This document shows positions 45,605 to 54,430 of a stretch of DNA of 64,000 nt, in pieces. A program made the translations under genes and the position numbers. Where the stretch lies: the NCBI RefSeq assembly GCF_030814815.1, contig NZ_JAUSVR010000003.1, forward strand, positions 62,001 through 126,000, written 5' to 3'. The notes beneath the pieces were generated by a model. The model was not told the DNA's origin. It was given only the letters and a program-made list of their open reading frames with translations, and searched no databases. Each line of letters opens with the position of its first letter. Position 1 is the first letter of the stretch. The stretch is from Ancylobacter amanitiformis (GTDB taxonomy: Bacteria; Pseudomonadota; Alphaproteobacteria; Rhizobiales; Xanthobacteraceae).

Positions 45605-46579
45605 TCAGTCGGCCCATTCCCGATCGCCGGTGAAAATGATGGTGAGCCAGCGGTCCGGGCTGTCCGGGCCGATAGCCTGGCCGATCTCGTCGCGAATGGC
45701 GTCCCATTCGCCGATGCGCCGGGCCGGCGCCTCGGCCGGCACGATGAAATAGAGCTCGATCTGCTGCGCCCGGCCGACCTTCGCGACATAGGCGCGAAAG
45801 GACAGCAGGCCATGGCGCGCCACGGCGGCGATGGCGACGCTGTCCACATGCGCCTTCAGGCCGGCGGGCGTGACCAGCAGGATATCGGCAAGCGCCTGCT
45901 TCACCGTGCCGATCGGCAGCGGGATGATGACGAGGCATACCAGCGCCAGCACTGCCGGATCGACATAGGGCGCCAGCCAGGCGTGGCGGGTGCCTTCCAC
46001 ACCATAGCCGATGCAGAACGCCACCAGCAGCGCCGTGGTGATGCCGCCGGACATCAGCCAGGAATGCACGTCCAGCCGGATGAAGTCCGAGCGGATGCGC
46101 CGGTTGGCACGCCATTCCAGCAGCGCCGCGATGGCGCAGGCGATCACCGTCACCACGGCATAGGCGATCGCGAAGCCGAATTCGAGTTCGCGCCCGCCAT
46201 CCAGCAGCAGCGTCACCGCATTGAAGAAGGCATAGGCCGAGACCCCCATCAGCAGGATGCCGTTGAGGCCCAGCACCATGGGCTCCAGATGCCAGAAGCC
46301 GACGGTGAACCGCTCCCGCAGCCGCCGCCCGGCTGAGGAGGCCTCATGCGTGTAGGTGTGGATGAGCCGCACGACGGCGAGCGCCAGCAGGCTCATGCTG
46401 GCGTCCACCAGCGAGTAGATGCCGTCGAACAGGATCGAGAACGAGCCCGACAGCAGGCCGAAGGCGATGCCGAATACCGCGATGGACACGGTGATGGCGA
46501 TGGAGATGCGCAGCACGCCGCTTTCGTCGCGCAGGTCGAACGTCGTGCGCAGGTCGAAGGTTTTGCGCAGGGACGGCAT
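45605..46579 (-). CDS. Cation diffusion facilitator-type transporter
   Basis: This 324-residue protein has six membrane helices in the first two-thirds and a cytoplasmic C-terminal domain of about 90 residues, as in cation efflux proteins. The helix 2 segment [19 protein letters not shown] and helix 5 segment [11 protein letters not shown] fit the family, but the classical DxxxD and HxxxD metal pairs are incomplete (YSLVD and HSWLM), so metal choice or activity is open. Two near-identical 18-bp repeats encode (K/R)TTFDLR at the N-terminus. It lies eight bases from the convergent GNAT gene and 35 bases after the ABC exporter. Confidence 0.8.
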   Translation of the reverse strand: MPSLRKTFDLRTTFDLRDESGVLRISIAITVSIAVFGIAFGLLSGSFSILFDGIYSLVDASMSLLALAVVRLIHTYTHEASSAGRRLRERFTVGFWHLEPMVLGLNGILLMGVSAYAFFNAVTLLLDGGRELEFGFAIAYAVVTVIACAIAALLEWRANRRIRSDFIRLDVHSWLMSGGITTALLVAFCIGYGVEGTRHAWLAPYVDPAVLALVCLVIIPLPIGTVKQALADILLVTPAGLKAHVDSVAIAAVARHGLLSFRAYVAKVGRAQQIELYFIVPAEAPARRIGEWDAIRDEIGQAIGPDSPDRWLTIIFTGDREWAD

Positions 46580-46614
46580 GCGCGCTCCCGTCGGTTATCG
46601 CGCCGTGCGCGGGT

Positions 46615-48444
46615 TCACCCGGCGTCGCCGAATTGCAGCGCGGCCAGCCGGGCATAGAGCCCGCCCTGCGCGACCAGATCGGCATGGGTGCCTTCCTCCA
46701 CCACCCGGCCGTGCTCCATGACGATGATGCGGTCGGCCGAGAGGACGGTGGCGAGGCGGTGGGCGATGACCAGCGTCGTGCGCCCCTGCATGGAGCGGTC
46801 CAGTGCCTGCTGCACCAGCGTCTCGCTCTCGGCGTCGAGCGCGGAGGTCGCCTCGTCGAGCAGCAGGATCGGCGCGCGCCGCAGGATGGCGCGGGCGATG
46901 GCGAGGCGCTGGCGCTGGCCGCCCGAGAGCGTCACGCCGCGCTCGCCGACCGGGGTCTCCCAGCCATCCGGCAGCCGCGTGACGAATTCGTCGGCGCGTG
47001 CCAGCCGGCCGGCTTCCTCCACTTCCGCGTCGCTCGCTTCCGGCCGGCCGAGCCGGATGTTCTCGCGAATCGAGGTGGCGAAGATCGCCACGTCCTGCGG
47101 CACCAGGGCGATGCACGCGCGCACCGCTTGCGGATCGGCCCTGGCAATGTCGACGCCGTCCACCTCGACGCGGCCGTCGACCGGGTCGTAATAGCGCAGC
47201 AGCAGCTGGAACAGCGTGCTCTTGCCGGCGCCCGAGGGGCCGACAATGGCGACGCGCTCGCCCGGCTTCACCGTGAGGCTCACGCCGGTGAGCGCGGGCA
47301 GGTCCGGGCGGGTGGGGTAGGCGAAGGCGACATTCTCGAATCGCACCTCGCCGCGCGGCGGCGTCGGCAGCGCGAGCGGGGTGGCCGGGCGCGTGACGCG
47401 CGGCGTCTCGTCCAGCAGTTCGGCGATGCGCTCGGTGGCGCCGGCGGCCTGCGCGATCTCACCCCAGACCTCGCCAAGCTGGCCCAGTCCACTGGCCGCC
47501 AGCACGGCGTAGAGCACGAACTGGCCGAGCGTGCCGGCGGTCATGGAGCCGGCGAGCACGGCATTGGCGCCGGCCCACAGGATCGCCACCACGCTGGCGA
47601 AGATGAGGAAGATGGCGACGCCGGTGAGCAGGGCGCGGGCCCGCACCGCATCGCTCGCCGCGGTGAAGGCGTGCTCCACCTCGCCGTCGAAGCGCCGGGC
47701 GGCGGCGGTCTCCGCCGTGTTGGCCTGCAGGCTGCGCACCGCGCCGATGGCTTCGGCGGCGTAGGCGGAAGCTTCCGCCAGCGTGTCCTGCGCCTCGCGC
47801 GAACGTTTGCGCACACCGCGCCCGGCGCCGATGAGCAGCGCGACGATGACGGGAATGGCGACGAACAGCGTGGCCGAGAGCCAGGGGCTGGTGATCACCA
47901 TCATCACCGCCGCGCCGATGAACAGCACGATGTTGCGCAGCGCGATGGAGGCGGACGCGCCGACCGCGGACTTGATCTGCGTCGTGTCGGCGGTGAGGCG
48001 CGAGATCAGCTCACCCGATTTGGCCTGGTCGTAGAAGCCGCCATCGAGGGTGAGCAGATGCGCGAAGACCTGGGCGCGCAGGTCCGCCACGATGCGCTCG
48101 CCGAGCGTCATGACAAGGAAGTAGCGCGCGGCGGATGCCACCGCCAGCACCGCCACCACGCCGATCATCACCCCGAAATAGCGGTCGATGAAGCCGGCAT
48201 GCTCGACATCGAAGCCGAAATCGATCATGCGCCGCACCGCGATCGGCACTACCAGCGTGGCGAGCGCGGCGACGACGAGCGCGACGAATGCCGCGCTCGC
48301 CCGGCCGCGATAGCGGCGGATAAGCGGCCAGAGCGCCTTCAGCGGGGTGATGCGCGAGCGGCGGGGGGCCGGTGCGTCCGGCAGGCCGCCGGGGGAAGCG
48401 ATGTCGGCACGGGTGGAGGATCGGCGTGGGGCGGCTTGTGTCAC
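46615..48444 (-). CDS. ABC exporter, fused permease and ATPase (MsbA-like)
   Basis: This 609-residue half-transporter has six membrane helices (about 45-330) and a C-terminal ATPase with Walker [11 protein letters not shown]-loop VPQDVAIF, signature LSGGQRQR, Walker [13 protein letters not shown] and switch histidine IAHRL. It resembles lipid/multidrug exporters of the MsbA/LmrA type (often called ABC transporter transmembrane protein in this order), working as a dimer. Start: GTG at 48444 ([10 protein letters not shown]) with AAGAG just before it; there is no ATG until inside the membrane domain. It is divergent from rpmE. Confidence 0.88.
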   Translation of the reverse strand: MTQAAPRRSSTRADIASPGGLPDAPAPRRSRITPLKALWPLIRRYRGRASAAFVALVVAALATLVVPIAVRRMIDFGFDVEHAGFIDRYFGVMIGVVAVLAVASAARYFLVMTLGERIVADLRAQVFAHLLTLDGGFYDQAKSGELISRLTADTTQIKSAVGASASIALRNIVLFIGAAVMMVITSPWLSATLFVAIPVIVALLIGAGRGVRKRSREAQDTLAEASAYAAEAIGAVRSLQANTAETAAARRFDGEVEHAFTAASDAVRARALLTGVAIFLIFASVVAILWAGANAVLAGSMTAGTLGQFVLYAVLAASGLGQLGEVWGEIAQAAGATERIAELLDETPRVTRPATPLALPTPPRGEVRFENVAFAYPTRPDLPALTGVSLTVKPGERVAIVGPSGAGKSTLFQLLLRYYDPVDGRVEVDGVDIARADPQAVRACIALVPQDVAIFATSIRENIRLGRPEASDAEVEEAGRLARADEFVTRLPDGWETPVGERGVTLSGGQRQRLAIARAILRRAPILLLDEATSALDAESETLVQQALDRSMQGRTTLVIAHRLATVLSADRIIVMEHGRVVEEGTHADLVAQGGLYARLAALQFGDAG

Positions 48445-48552
48445 ACTCTTGTCTCGGTTATAGAGCCGCTCGGATTTCCGGCAGGATCGTTTTGTAGATC
48501 GCCGCGTGGCTCCCGCAAGGGGCCGGCCGTGCGGCGACTGAGGATGCACCCC

Positions 48553-48777
48553 ATGAAGAGCAACATCCATCCCAACTACCACTTCGTCAAAGTGGTGATG
48601 ACGGACGGCACCGAGTACACGACCCGCACGACCTGGGGCAAGGAGGGCGATGTCCTCCAGCTCGATATCGATCCCAAGGTTCACCCGGCGTGGACCGGCG
48701 GTTCGACGCAGCTGCTCGATCGTGGCGGCCGCGTGTCCCGCTTCCAGAAGAAGTTCGCGGGCTTCCTCAAGGCCTGA
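48553..48777 (+). CDS. rpmE: Ribosomal protein L31
   Basis: This 74-residue protein ([21 protein letters not shown]..., ending [16 protein letters not shown]) is the alphaproteobacterial L31. It has no cysteines, hence no zinc site, like L36 in this window. Divergent from the ABC exporter, an arrangement that is frequent in Hyphomicrobiales. Three imperfect 16-bp repeats (GGC(T/G)T..TCGGCC) begin just at its stop codon. Confidence 0.95.
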   Translation: MKSNIHPNYHFVKVVMTDGTEYTTRTTWGKEGDVLQLDIDPKVHPAWTGGSTQLLDRGGRVSRFQKKFAGFLKA

Positions 48778-49134
48778 GGCGTCTCGGCCTGAGGCTTCTC
48801 GGCCCAAGGTTTCCGACGTCGCAGCATGCTGAAACGCGCGGGGTTTCGGCCGGGTCTGTCCCGGTCGTGGGCCTTCTGCCGATAGCATGAGCGGTTTTGC
48901 GGGTTCTGCCTGCTGCCGCGCATCGGGACGGCGGACGAGGATCGCCTGACGAATCAGCAAACCCTCGCGCGCGGTTCACCGCCCTGCGCGAGGGTTTTTG
49001 CATGTCTGCCGTCCGGCGAGGTATGCGGGCCGACGATCGGTGGGGGGCGTTGCATCGACGTGCCTCCGGGCGCGCGAGAGAACGCGCGAGCCAGCCGCCG
49101 CGACGGGCGCGTGGTGGGACGGTCCGGCCGGGTG
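48778..49134. other. Region between rpmE and DUF1465 gene
   Basis: No gene. Imperfect duplications GAGGCGTCTCGGCCT / GAGGCTTCTCGGCCC are at 48776-48810, and the rpmE terminator is at 48959-48999. The rest, to 49134, shows nothing recognisable. Confidence 0.5.
48959..48999 (+). terminator. Rho-independent terminator after rpmE
   Basis: ACCCTCGCGC (48961-48970) pairs with GCGCGAGGGT (48986-48995), with a 15-base loop and TTTTT. It is about 180 bases after rpmE, the only plus-strand gene nearby. Confidence 0.85.
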
Positions 49135-49662
49135 TCAGCGCCGCTCGAAGGCAGTGCGCAGCCGGCCGATCTGGCCGGCGACGGCGTTCGGGAGTGATTC
49201 GGTGGCGATGTCGGCGCCGGGCCGGAGCGCCGCGTCGAGCTGGTCGATCTGCCGCTGCAGATCGTAGCTGCGGGCGATGAGATCGCGCAGCGGCTCGGGC
49301 AGCAGCGCCTCCGGCTCGGTCTCCCGCGCCGGGCCCTTGAGGTCGATCCGGCCGCGCTCGCGCTCGGCGGTCTGGGCCGACAGGTCCCCCTCCGCCACGG
49401 CGCGCTGCAGCAACAGCCAGGAGGCGAGGTGCATCAGCCGTGTCGACAGGCGCATGCTCTGCTGCGCGTAGGCGGTGAGCGCGGCGCGCGCGAGGGTGCG
49501 GCTCTCGCGGCGGCCGTCGCCATCGAGATAGGCGGCAGCCTCGTCCACCAGTTCCATGCCCTGCCGGAACAGTTCGCCGAAGGCCTGGGAGGCGATGCGG
49601 CGCTCGGCAAGGTTGATCGGCACGCCGTGCTGGTGCTCGTCCTTCTTGCCCGCCGATGCCAT
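49135..49662 (-). CDS. DUF1465 family protein
   Basis: This 175-residue, largely helical protein has SQAFGELFRQGMELVDEAAAYLDGDGR, AYAQQSMRLSTRLMHLASWLLLQRAVAEG and PEPLRDLIARSYDLQRQIDQLD, which matches DUF1465, an alphaproteobacterial family that includes regulators of cell-envelope or cell-cycle processes in some annotations; I regard its function as unknown. It follows DUF1192 on the minus strand, with a terminator between them, so it may have its own promoter. Confidence 0.85.
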   Translation of the reverse strand: MASAGKKDEHQHGVPINLAERRIASQAFGELFRQGMELVDEAAAYLDGDGRRESRTLARAALTAYAQQSMRLSTRLMHLASWLLLQRAVAEGDLSAQTAERERGRIDLKGPARETEPEALLPEPLRDLIARSYDLQRQIDQLDAALRPGADIATESLPNAVAGQIGRLRTAFERR

Positions 49663-49799
49663 CGCCTGCCCTCTATACGCCCCTTGCCGGGGCGCCGTTC
49701 CCGTTCCGCCGCCGCTCCGCGCCGGCCGGGGTCTCGGCTACAAGATAGCGTAGCCGCCGACCATTGGCAGCGCCTGACGACGCAGGACGGACGGGATAA

Positions 49800-49828
49800 A
49801 CAAAAAAAGAGCCGCCCGGAGGCGGCTC
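49800..49828 (-). terminator. Rho-independent terminator between DUF1192 and DUF1465 genes
   Basis: On the minus strand GAGCCGCC and GGCGGCTC (49821-49828, 49809-49816) enclose four bases and are followed by seven T. It stands 120 bases after the DUF1192 stop. A second, weaker hairpin (AGGCCCG/CGGGCCT, about 49930-49946) touches that stop. Confidence 0.85.
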
Positions 49829-49947
49829 GAAAGTCATAGACAGGGATGCGTCAAACAGAGTGGACAGGGCCACTCACGGTCAAAAATGGACCGACCCCAG
49901 TAATAGTTCAGAAAGCTTAACGCATGGTTAACAGGCCCGTTCCGGGC

Positions 49948-50151
49948 CTATCGCTTGAAAACGTTCTCCGCCGCCTCGCGCGAGGCCCGCTTGGTCGCGA
50001 GGGTCTGCCTCAGCCGTCCGATCTCCACTTCGAGCCGGCCGATCCGCTCCTCGATTTCGGTTTCCGACAGCGTCGAAAGATCACCGCCGACATCGAGACC
50101 GGCGGCCTTCCTCAGCGGCGGCACCGCGAAGGGATCATCGTCCAGGGCCAT
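49948..50151 (-). CDS. DUF1192 family protein
   Basis: This 67-residue protein starts MALDDDPFAVPP and contains LDVGGDLSTLSETEIEERIGRLEVEIGRLR, the signature of DUF1192. A short coiled coil is expected. The family is found next to a quinone oxidoreductase and DUF1465 in Hyphomicrobiales, as here. Function is unknown. ATG 50151 gives the family N-terminus; a start 13 codons upstream is less likely. Confidence 0.85.
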   Translation of the reverse strand: MALDDDPFAVPPLRKAAGLDVGGDLSTLSETEIEERIGRLEVEIGRLRQTLATKRASREAAENVFKR

Positions 50152-50274
50152 GTGCCTTCTCCCCATTTTCTGCGTGGACCGTCTCGCCACTCCGCCGCGT
50201 AGTATCTATGGCGCAGCCCGGCCGGTTGCCAGTGCCGGCGGCTTCACCTAGGACACCGGGGTCAACCGAGAAGG

Positions 50275-50325
50275 ATGGGAAACGCCATGACCGAGCCCGC
50301 CATGACCGAGCCCACCATGACCGCC
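50275..50325 (+). repeat. 15-bp duplication of the quinone oxidoreductase start codon region
   Basis: ATGACCGAGCCC(G/A)CC at 50287 and 50302, then ATGACCGCC at 50317, giving three in-frame candidate starts. Confidence 0.8.
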
Positions 50326-51297
50326 ATCGGCCTGCCGACCCCCGGCGGCCCGGAGGCTCTGGTTCCCGAGCAGCGCCCGGTGCCCCGGCCCGGTCCGGGC
50401 GAAATCCTGGTCAAGGTCGCCGCCGCCGGCGTGAACCGTCCGGACGTGATGCAGCGCAAGGGGCTCTACCCGCCGCCGCCCGGCGCCTCGGACATTCCCG
50501 GCCTGGAAATTGCCGGCGAGGTGGTGGCGCTCGGCGAGGGCGCGACCGGCTGGACGCTCGGCGACAAGGTGTGCGCGCTGGTGTCGGGCGGCGGCTATGC
50601 CGAATACTGCCTGGCCGACGCGGCCTCGGCGCTGCCGGTTCCCGCCGGGCTCTCGCTCATCGAGGCGGCGGCGCTGCCCGAGACCTTCTTCACCGTGTGG
50701 ACCAATGTGTTCGACCTCGCCGGGCTGAAGGCGGGCGAGAACTTCCTTGTCCATGGCGGCACGTCCGGCATCGGCACCACGGCGATCCAGCTGGCCAAGG
50801 CGTTCGGCGCGCGGGTGTTCGCCACCGCCGGCAGCGCGGAGAAATGCGAGGTCTGCCGCGCGCTCGGCGCGGATGTCGCCATCGACTACAAGACCGAGGA
50901 CTTCGTCGCGGTGATCAAGGAGAAGACCGGGGGCAAGGGCGTCAACGTCATTCTCGACATGGTCGGCGGCTCCTATATCCCGCGCAATTACGAGGCCGCC
51001 TCGCCGCAGGGGCGCATCGTGCAGATCGCCTTCATGGAAGGCTCGAAGCTGCAGATGGATTTCATGCGGCTGATGCTGAAGCGCCTCTCGCACATGGGCT
51101 CGACGCTGCGCTCGCGCCCCAAGGCGGAAAAGGCCGCCATCGCGGCGTCGCTGCGCGAGAAGGTCTGGCCGCTGATCGAGGCCGGCACGGTGAAGCCGGT
51201 GCTGGACCGCTCCTTCCCGCTCGCGCAGGCCAGCGCCGCCCACGCGCTGATGGAAACCAGCGCCCATATCGGCAAGATCATGCTGAAGGTGGGCTGA
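50287..51297 (+). CDS. NAD(P)H quinone oxidoreductase, PIG3 type
   Basis: This zinc-free medium-chain reductase has GVNRPDVMQRKGLYPPPPGASDIPGLEIAGEV, the nucleotide-binding LVHGGTSGIGTTAIQLAKAFGA and DMVGGSYIPRNYEAAS, which places it in the PIG3-like NAD(P)H quinone oxidoreductase family. The N-terminus carries a 15-bp tandem duplication, so ATG occurs at 50287, 50302 and 50317 as MTEPAMTEPTMTA, and at 50275 as MGNA. GAGAAGG lies just before 50275, leaving a spacing that suits 50287 best. It is divergent from DUF1192. Confidence 0.9.
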   Translation: MTEPAMTEPTMTAIGLPTPGGPEALVPEQRPVPRPGPGEILVKVAAAGVNRPDVMQRKGLYPPPPGASDIPGLEIAGEVVALGEGATGWTLGDKVCALVSGGGYAEYCLADAASALPVPAGLSLIEAAALPETFFTVWTNVFDLAGLKAGENFLVHGGTSGIGTTAIQLAKAFGARVFATAGSAEKCEVCRALGADVAIDYKTEDFVAVIKEKTGGKGVNVILDMVGGSYIPRNYEAASPQGRIVQIAFMEGSKLQMDFMRLMLKRLSHMGSTLRSRPKAEKAAIAASLREKVWPLIEAGTVKPVLDRSFPLAQASAAHALMETSAHIGKIMLKVG

Positions 51298-51579
51298 GGG
51301 ATTCGGCCGAAGCGTTGAGTTCGGGGGACGAGTTGGACTCGGTGCAACCGTCTCGCGCGGGGTCCCGCTCTCCGCGCGCGACGGCTTCGGCTACGCTGGT
51401 CCGGGAGACAGGGTGTCGACGTCTCCCGGACATGTAACGGCGCAGGCGGAAGGTCGATCCCGAATCCAGCACCGAATTCTTCCGCCGAATCGCCTGGCTT
51501 CCGCTCCTGCTCGCGGAAAGCTGTTCACCTTCGGCATCACCCCTCTGGCAATTCGGACCCGGTCGTCCTAGATTTGTCA
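51298..51579. other. Region between quinone oxidoreductase and 6S RNA candidate
   Basis: No gene. An 11-bp inverted repeat GTCCGGGAGAC...GTCTCCCGGAC is at 51399-51431 and may end the oxidoreductase transcript, though without a T run. The 6S promoter boxes are in the last 35 bases. Confidence 0.5.
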
Positions 51580-51737
51580 CGCGGGGCTGTGAGGTTCGTC
51601 CGGAGAACATATTCCCCGGGGCCTTATCGATCTCAAAGGGAGCTGTCCCTGACCGGACCCGTGGGTCCGGACACACGGCGCCCACCTACGTTGTAGGTTC
51701 CCGGGATCGATCCTCCAACGGCCATCGCGGCTCCGCA
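51580..51737 (+). ncRNA. ssrS: 6S RNA candidate
   Basis: The ends pair over 12 bases: GCGGGGCTGTGA at 51581-51592 with TCGCGGCTCCGC at 51725-51736 (including G-T pairs). Inside are a CCGGACCC-GT-GGGTCCGG hairpin (about 51656-51673), CATATTCCCCGGGG and ACCTACGTTGTAGGTTCCCGGGATCGAT. The length of about 157 bases, one long rod and a position directly before 5-formyltetrahydrofolate cyclo-ligase fit the 6S RNA, which binds RNA polymerase in stationary phase. TAGATT at 51569 is a likely -10 and TGGCAA at 51546 a weak -35. I assign it from structure and context, not from a covariance search. Confidence 0.75.
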
Positions 51738-51748
51738 CTCATCGCATC

Positions 51749-52354
51749 ATGTCCCGCAAGTCCGACCTCGCACCCGACAAGGCCAGCCTCCGATCCATCG
51801 CCCTAGCACGCCGGGCGGCGATGCCGTCGGCCGCGCGCGAGGCGGCGGCAGAGATGGCAGCCGCCAACGCGCTGGACTGGCTGGGCGAGGTAAGCGGCGA
51901 GGTCGTCTCGGTCTTCGCCGCCATCGGTTCGGAAATCCCGACCGCTCCGCTGGTGCGCCGCCTGCGCGCGGCGGGCGCTTCGATCGCGCTGCCGGTGGTG
52001 GTCGAGTGCGGCAAGCCGCTGCTGTTCCGGCTGTGGGAGCCGGGCGAGGAACTGGTGCTCTCCTCCGGCCCCGGCCGCCTGCAGATCCCCGTGCCGCCCG
52101 AAACCGCGCCGGCCGTCTCGCCGGATGTGCTGGTCGTGCCGCTGGCGGCGTTCGACGCGCTGGGCAACCGGCTCGGCTATGGCGGGGGCTTCTATGACCG
52201 CACGCTGGCGCTGCTGCGCCGGGCCAAGCGGGTCGAGGCCGTGGGCTATGCCTTCGCGGTGCAGCAGCTTCCCACCGTTCCCGTCGAAGCTCATGACGAG
52301 CGGCTCGATGCCATCGCCACCGATGCCGGCATCGTTCTGCCGGCCGGGGAATGA
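51749..52354 (+). CDS. 5-formyltetrahydrofolate cyclo-ligase
   Basis: This 201-residue enzyme (FthC/YgfA) converts 5-formyl-THF to 5,10-methenyl-THF with ATP. LGYGGGFYDRTL is the nucleotide/substrate loop, and VVPLAAFDALGNR and AFAVQQLPTVPVEAHDERLD are conserved. It lies twelve bases after the 6S RNA candidate, the same order as ssrS-ygfA in many proteobacteria, so a long 6S transcript may read into it. It is followed by the phosphoesterase gene three bases later. Confidence 0.94.
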   Translation: MSRKSDLAPDKASLRSIALARRAAMPSAAREAAAEMAAANALDWLGEVSGEVVSVFAAIGSEIPTAPLVRRLRAAGASIALPVVVECGKPLLFRLWEPGEELVLSSGPGRLQIPVPPETAPAVSPDVLVVPLAAFDALGNRLGYGGGFYDRTLALLRRAKRVEAVGYAFAVQQLPTVPVEAHDERLDAIATDAGIVLPAGE

Positions 52355-52357
52355 AGC

Positions 52358-53173
52358 ATGCGCATCCTGTTTCTTGGTGACGTGGTCGGCCGGCCGGGGC
52401 GTCAGGTCGTGCTGCAGCATCTTCCCCGTCTGCGTCGGGAATGGGCGCTCGATTTCGTTGTCGTGAACGGGGAGAACGCCGCCGGCGGCTTCGGCATTAC
52501 CGAAGCGATCTATGACGAGTTCCTCGAGGCCGGCGCCGACGCGGTGACGCTCGGCAACCATGCGTTCGACCAGCGCGAGGCGCTGGTTTTCATCGAGCGC
52601 GCCCCGCGCCTCGTGCGCCCGGCCAATTATCCGCCGGGCACGCCGGGACGCGGCGCGGCGCTGGTGGAGGCGCAGAATGGCGCGCGGGTGCTGGTCGTCA
52701 ACATGATGGGCCGTGCCTTCATGGATCCGATGGACGACCCCTTCGCGGCGATCGACCGCGAGCTTGATGCCGGCCCGCTCGGGCTGGTCTCGGACGCGGT
52801 GATCATCGATTTTCACGCCGAGACCACCAGCGAGAAGCAGGCCTTCGGCCATTGGTGCGACGGGCGCGCCAGCCTCGTGGTCGGCACCCACACCCATGTG
52901 CCGACCGCCGATCACCGCATTCTCGCCGGCGGCACCGCCTACATGACCGATGTCGGCATGTGCGGCGCCTATGACGGGGTGATCGGCATGGACAAGGAAG
53001 AGCCTCTCCGCCGCTTTACCCGCAAGATCGGCTCCTCCCGCTTCGAACCGGCATCGGGGCCCGGCACGCTCTCGGGCCTCGCGGTGGAGACAAATGGCGC
53101 CGGACGCGCGGTGAGGGTGGCGCCGGTGCGCATCGGCGGCGCGCTGGACGAGGCCGTGCCCGCCTTCTGGTAG
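52358..53173 (+). CDS. YmdB-type metallophosphoesterase (TIGR00282)
   Basis: This 271-residue protein shows the calcineurin-like metal motifs in order: FLGDVVGRPGR, NGENAAGGFGI, TLGNHAFDQ and VGTHTHVPTAD. The family includes YmdB, a 2',3'-cyclic nucleotide phosphodiesterase that affects global gene expression in Bacillus. It starts four bases behind the cyclo-ligase stop and is probably in the same operon. Length is typical. Confidence 0.92.
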   Translation: MRILFLGDVVGRPGRQVVLQHLPRLRREWALDFVVVNGENAAGGFGITEAIYDEFLEAGADAVTLGNHAFDQREALVFIERAPRLVRPANYPPGTPGRGAALVEAQNGARVLVVNMMGRAFMDPMDDPFAAIDRELDAGPLGLVSDAVIIDFHAETTSEKQAFGHWCDGRASLVVGTHTHVPTADHRILAGGTAYMTDVGMCGAYDGVIGMDKEEPLRRFTRKIGSSRFEPASGPGTLSGLAVETNGAGRAVRVAPVRIGGALDEAVPAFW

Positions 53174-53256
53174 GGGTGCCCCGTCGCGCCCGGTCTTTGC
53201 CCGCGCGATATTCCCGACCGGCGACGTGCCTTGCAAAGACCCGCCAACGGAGCGCG

Positions 53257-54273
53257 ATGATCATGAACCTTCTTCGCCGGATGGCCCTTGGCGCCATGCT
53301 GCTGGTGGTCGGCCCGCTCGCGGCGCAGGCCGCCGATCCCGCGGTCGGTCACCGCATCCTGTCGGTGACGGCGCCGGAGCGCGGCGTCCCTATCGAGGTC
53401 GACCTGTGGTATCCCGCCGCCGCCGGCGGCGTGGCCGAGAGTTATGGAGCCTCGCCGCTCTTCGTCGGTGTTCCCGCGCAGAAGGACGCGCCCGTGGCGG
53501 AGGGCCGGTTTCCGCTGGTCCTGCTCGCCCATGGCGGGCTGCGGTCCAATCCGCAGATGGCGGGCTGGATTGCCGGGCGTCTCGCGGCGCAGGGCCGTCT
53601 CGTGGCCGTGGCGCACCCGCCCGTGCTGGGGGCCGGCGCGGCGCGCGCGGCGGTGGAGGAAATCCGCCTGCGCCCCGGCGACCTGGAGGCGACGCTTTCC
53701 GCCGTGGAGGCCGATCCGGCCGTGCGCGCCCATCGGGCGGCGGGCAAGGTCGGCGCGGTCGGCTTCTTCCTCGGCGGCAGTTCGGTGCTGGCGCTGGCGG
53801 GAGCGCGGCTCGATACCGCGCGCCTGCGCGCCGCGTGTGACGCACCGGCCGAGGGGCCCGATTGTCGCTGGTTCGCGAAGAGCGGCGTCGACCTGCACGC
53901 GGTCGTCGACGAGCGTTTCGCGGCCTCGCATCGTGACACGCGCATCGGCCTGGTCGTGGCCGTCGCTCCGGAATTTCTCGACCGCGTCCAGCCGGACAGC
54001 CTGCGCGGCATCGATCTCCCGGTCACACTCATTGATCTCGGCCCGGCCGATAGTCCGGCGCGCGCGGCCGCCGCGCTCATTCCCGGCCTGCGCGTCGAGA
54101 CACTGCCGGACCCCACGCCGTTTGCCGCGTTCAGCCGTTGCACGCCGCGCGCGGCGGTCCTGCTGGCGGAGGAGGGCGAGGACGATGCCCTGTGCCGCGA
54201 AAGGCCGGGTCGCTCCCGGCTCGTCCTGCACGAGGAGATGGCGCGGCTGATCGCGGCGGCGCTGGCGCGCTGA
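53257..54273 (+). CDS. Exported alpha/beta-hydrolase-fold protein lacking the nucleophile serine
   Basis: This 338-residue protein has a signal peptide (LLRRMALGAMLLVVGPLAAQA) and a dienelactone-hydrolase/PAF-acetylhydrolase-like fold: VDLWYPA, FPLVLLAHGGLRSNPQMAGWIAGRLAAQG and VGAVGFFLGGSSVLALAG. In the nucleophile elbow the expected GFSLGG reads GFFLGG (codon TTC where TCC would give Ser), so the usual catalytic serine is missing. The two serines after the elbow cannot easily replace it. It may be a non-catalytic binding protein or a decaying gene. GGAG precedes ATG 53257; ATG 53263 is also possible. Confidence 0.75.
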   Translation: MIMNLLRRMALGAMLLVVGPLAAQAADPAVGHRILSVTAPERGVPIEVDLWYPAAAGGVAESYGASPLFVGVPAQKDAPVAEGRFPLVLLAHGGLRSNPQMAGWIAGRLAAQGRLVAVAHPPVLGAGAARAAVEEIRLRPGDLEATLSAVEADPAVRAHRAAGKVGAVGFFLGGSSVLALAGARLDTARLRAACDAPAEGPDCRWFAKSGVDLHAVVDERFAASHRDTRIGLVVAVAPEFLDRVQPDSLRGIDLPVTLIDLGPADSPARAAAALIPGLRVETLPDPTPFAAFSRCTPRAAVLLAEEGEDDALCRERPGRSRLVLHEEMARLIAAALAR

Positions 54274-54430
54274 GCCCGCGCCGTCGCACGGCGGGCCGGG
54301 CGTGACGCGCGCATAGCCAGCTTTACGTGCCCGCACCCTTGCGCCTATAAGCCACGCGACATTTCGTACAGGCGACAAGCGCGGCGAAGGACCGTCAAGG
54401 GCCCCGGCCGCCAGACGTGGAGAGGCGGTC

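Noticed and set aside
39941-51748. The 11-kb segment between zapA and the 6S candidate as a genomic island
   Set aside because: Its genes are mostly core (suhB, rpmE, ABC exporter, DUF1192, DUF1465) with normal composition and no integrase, tRNA or direct repeats at the ends.
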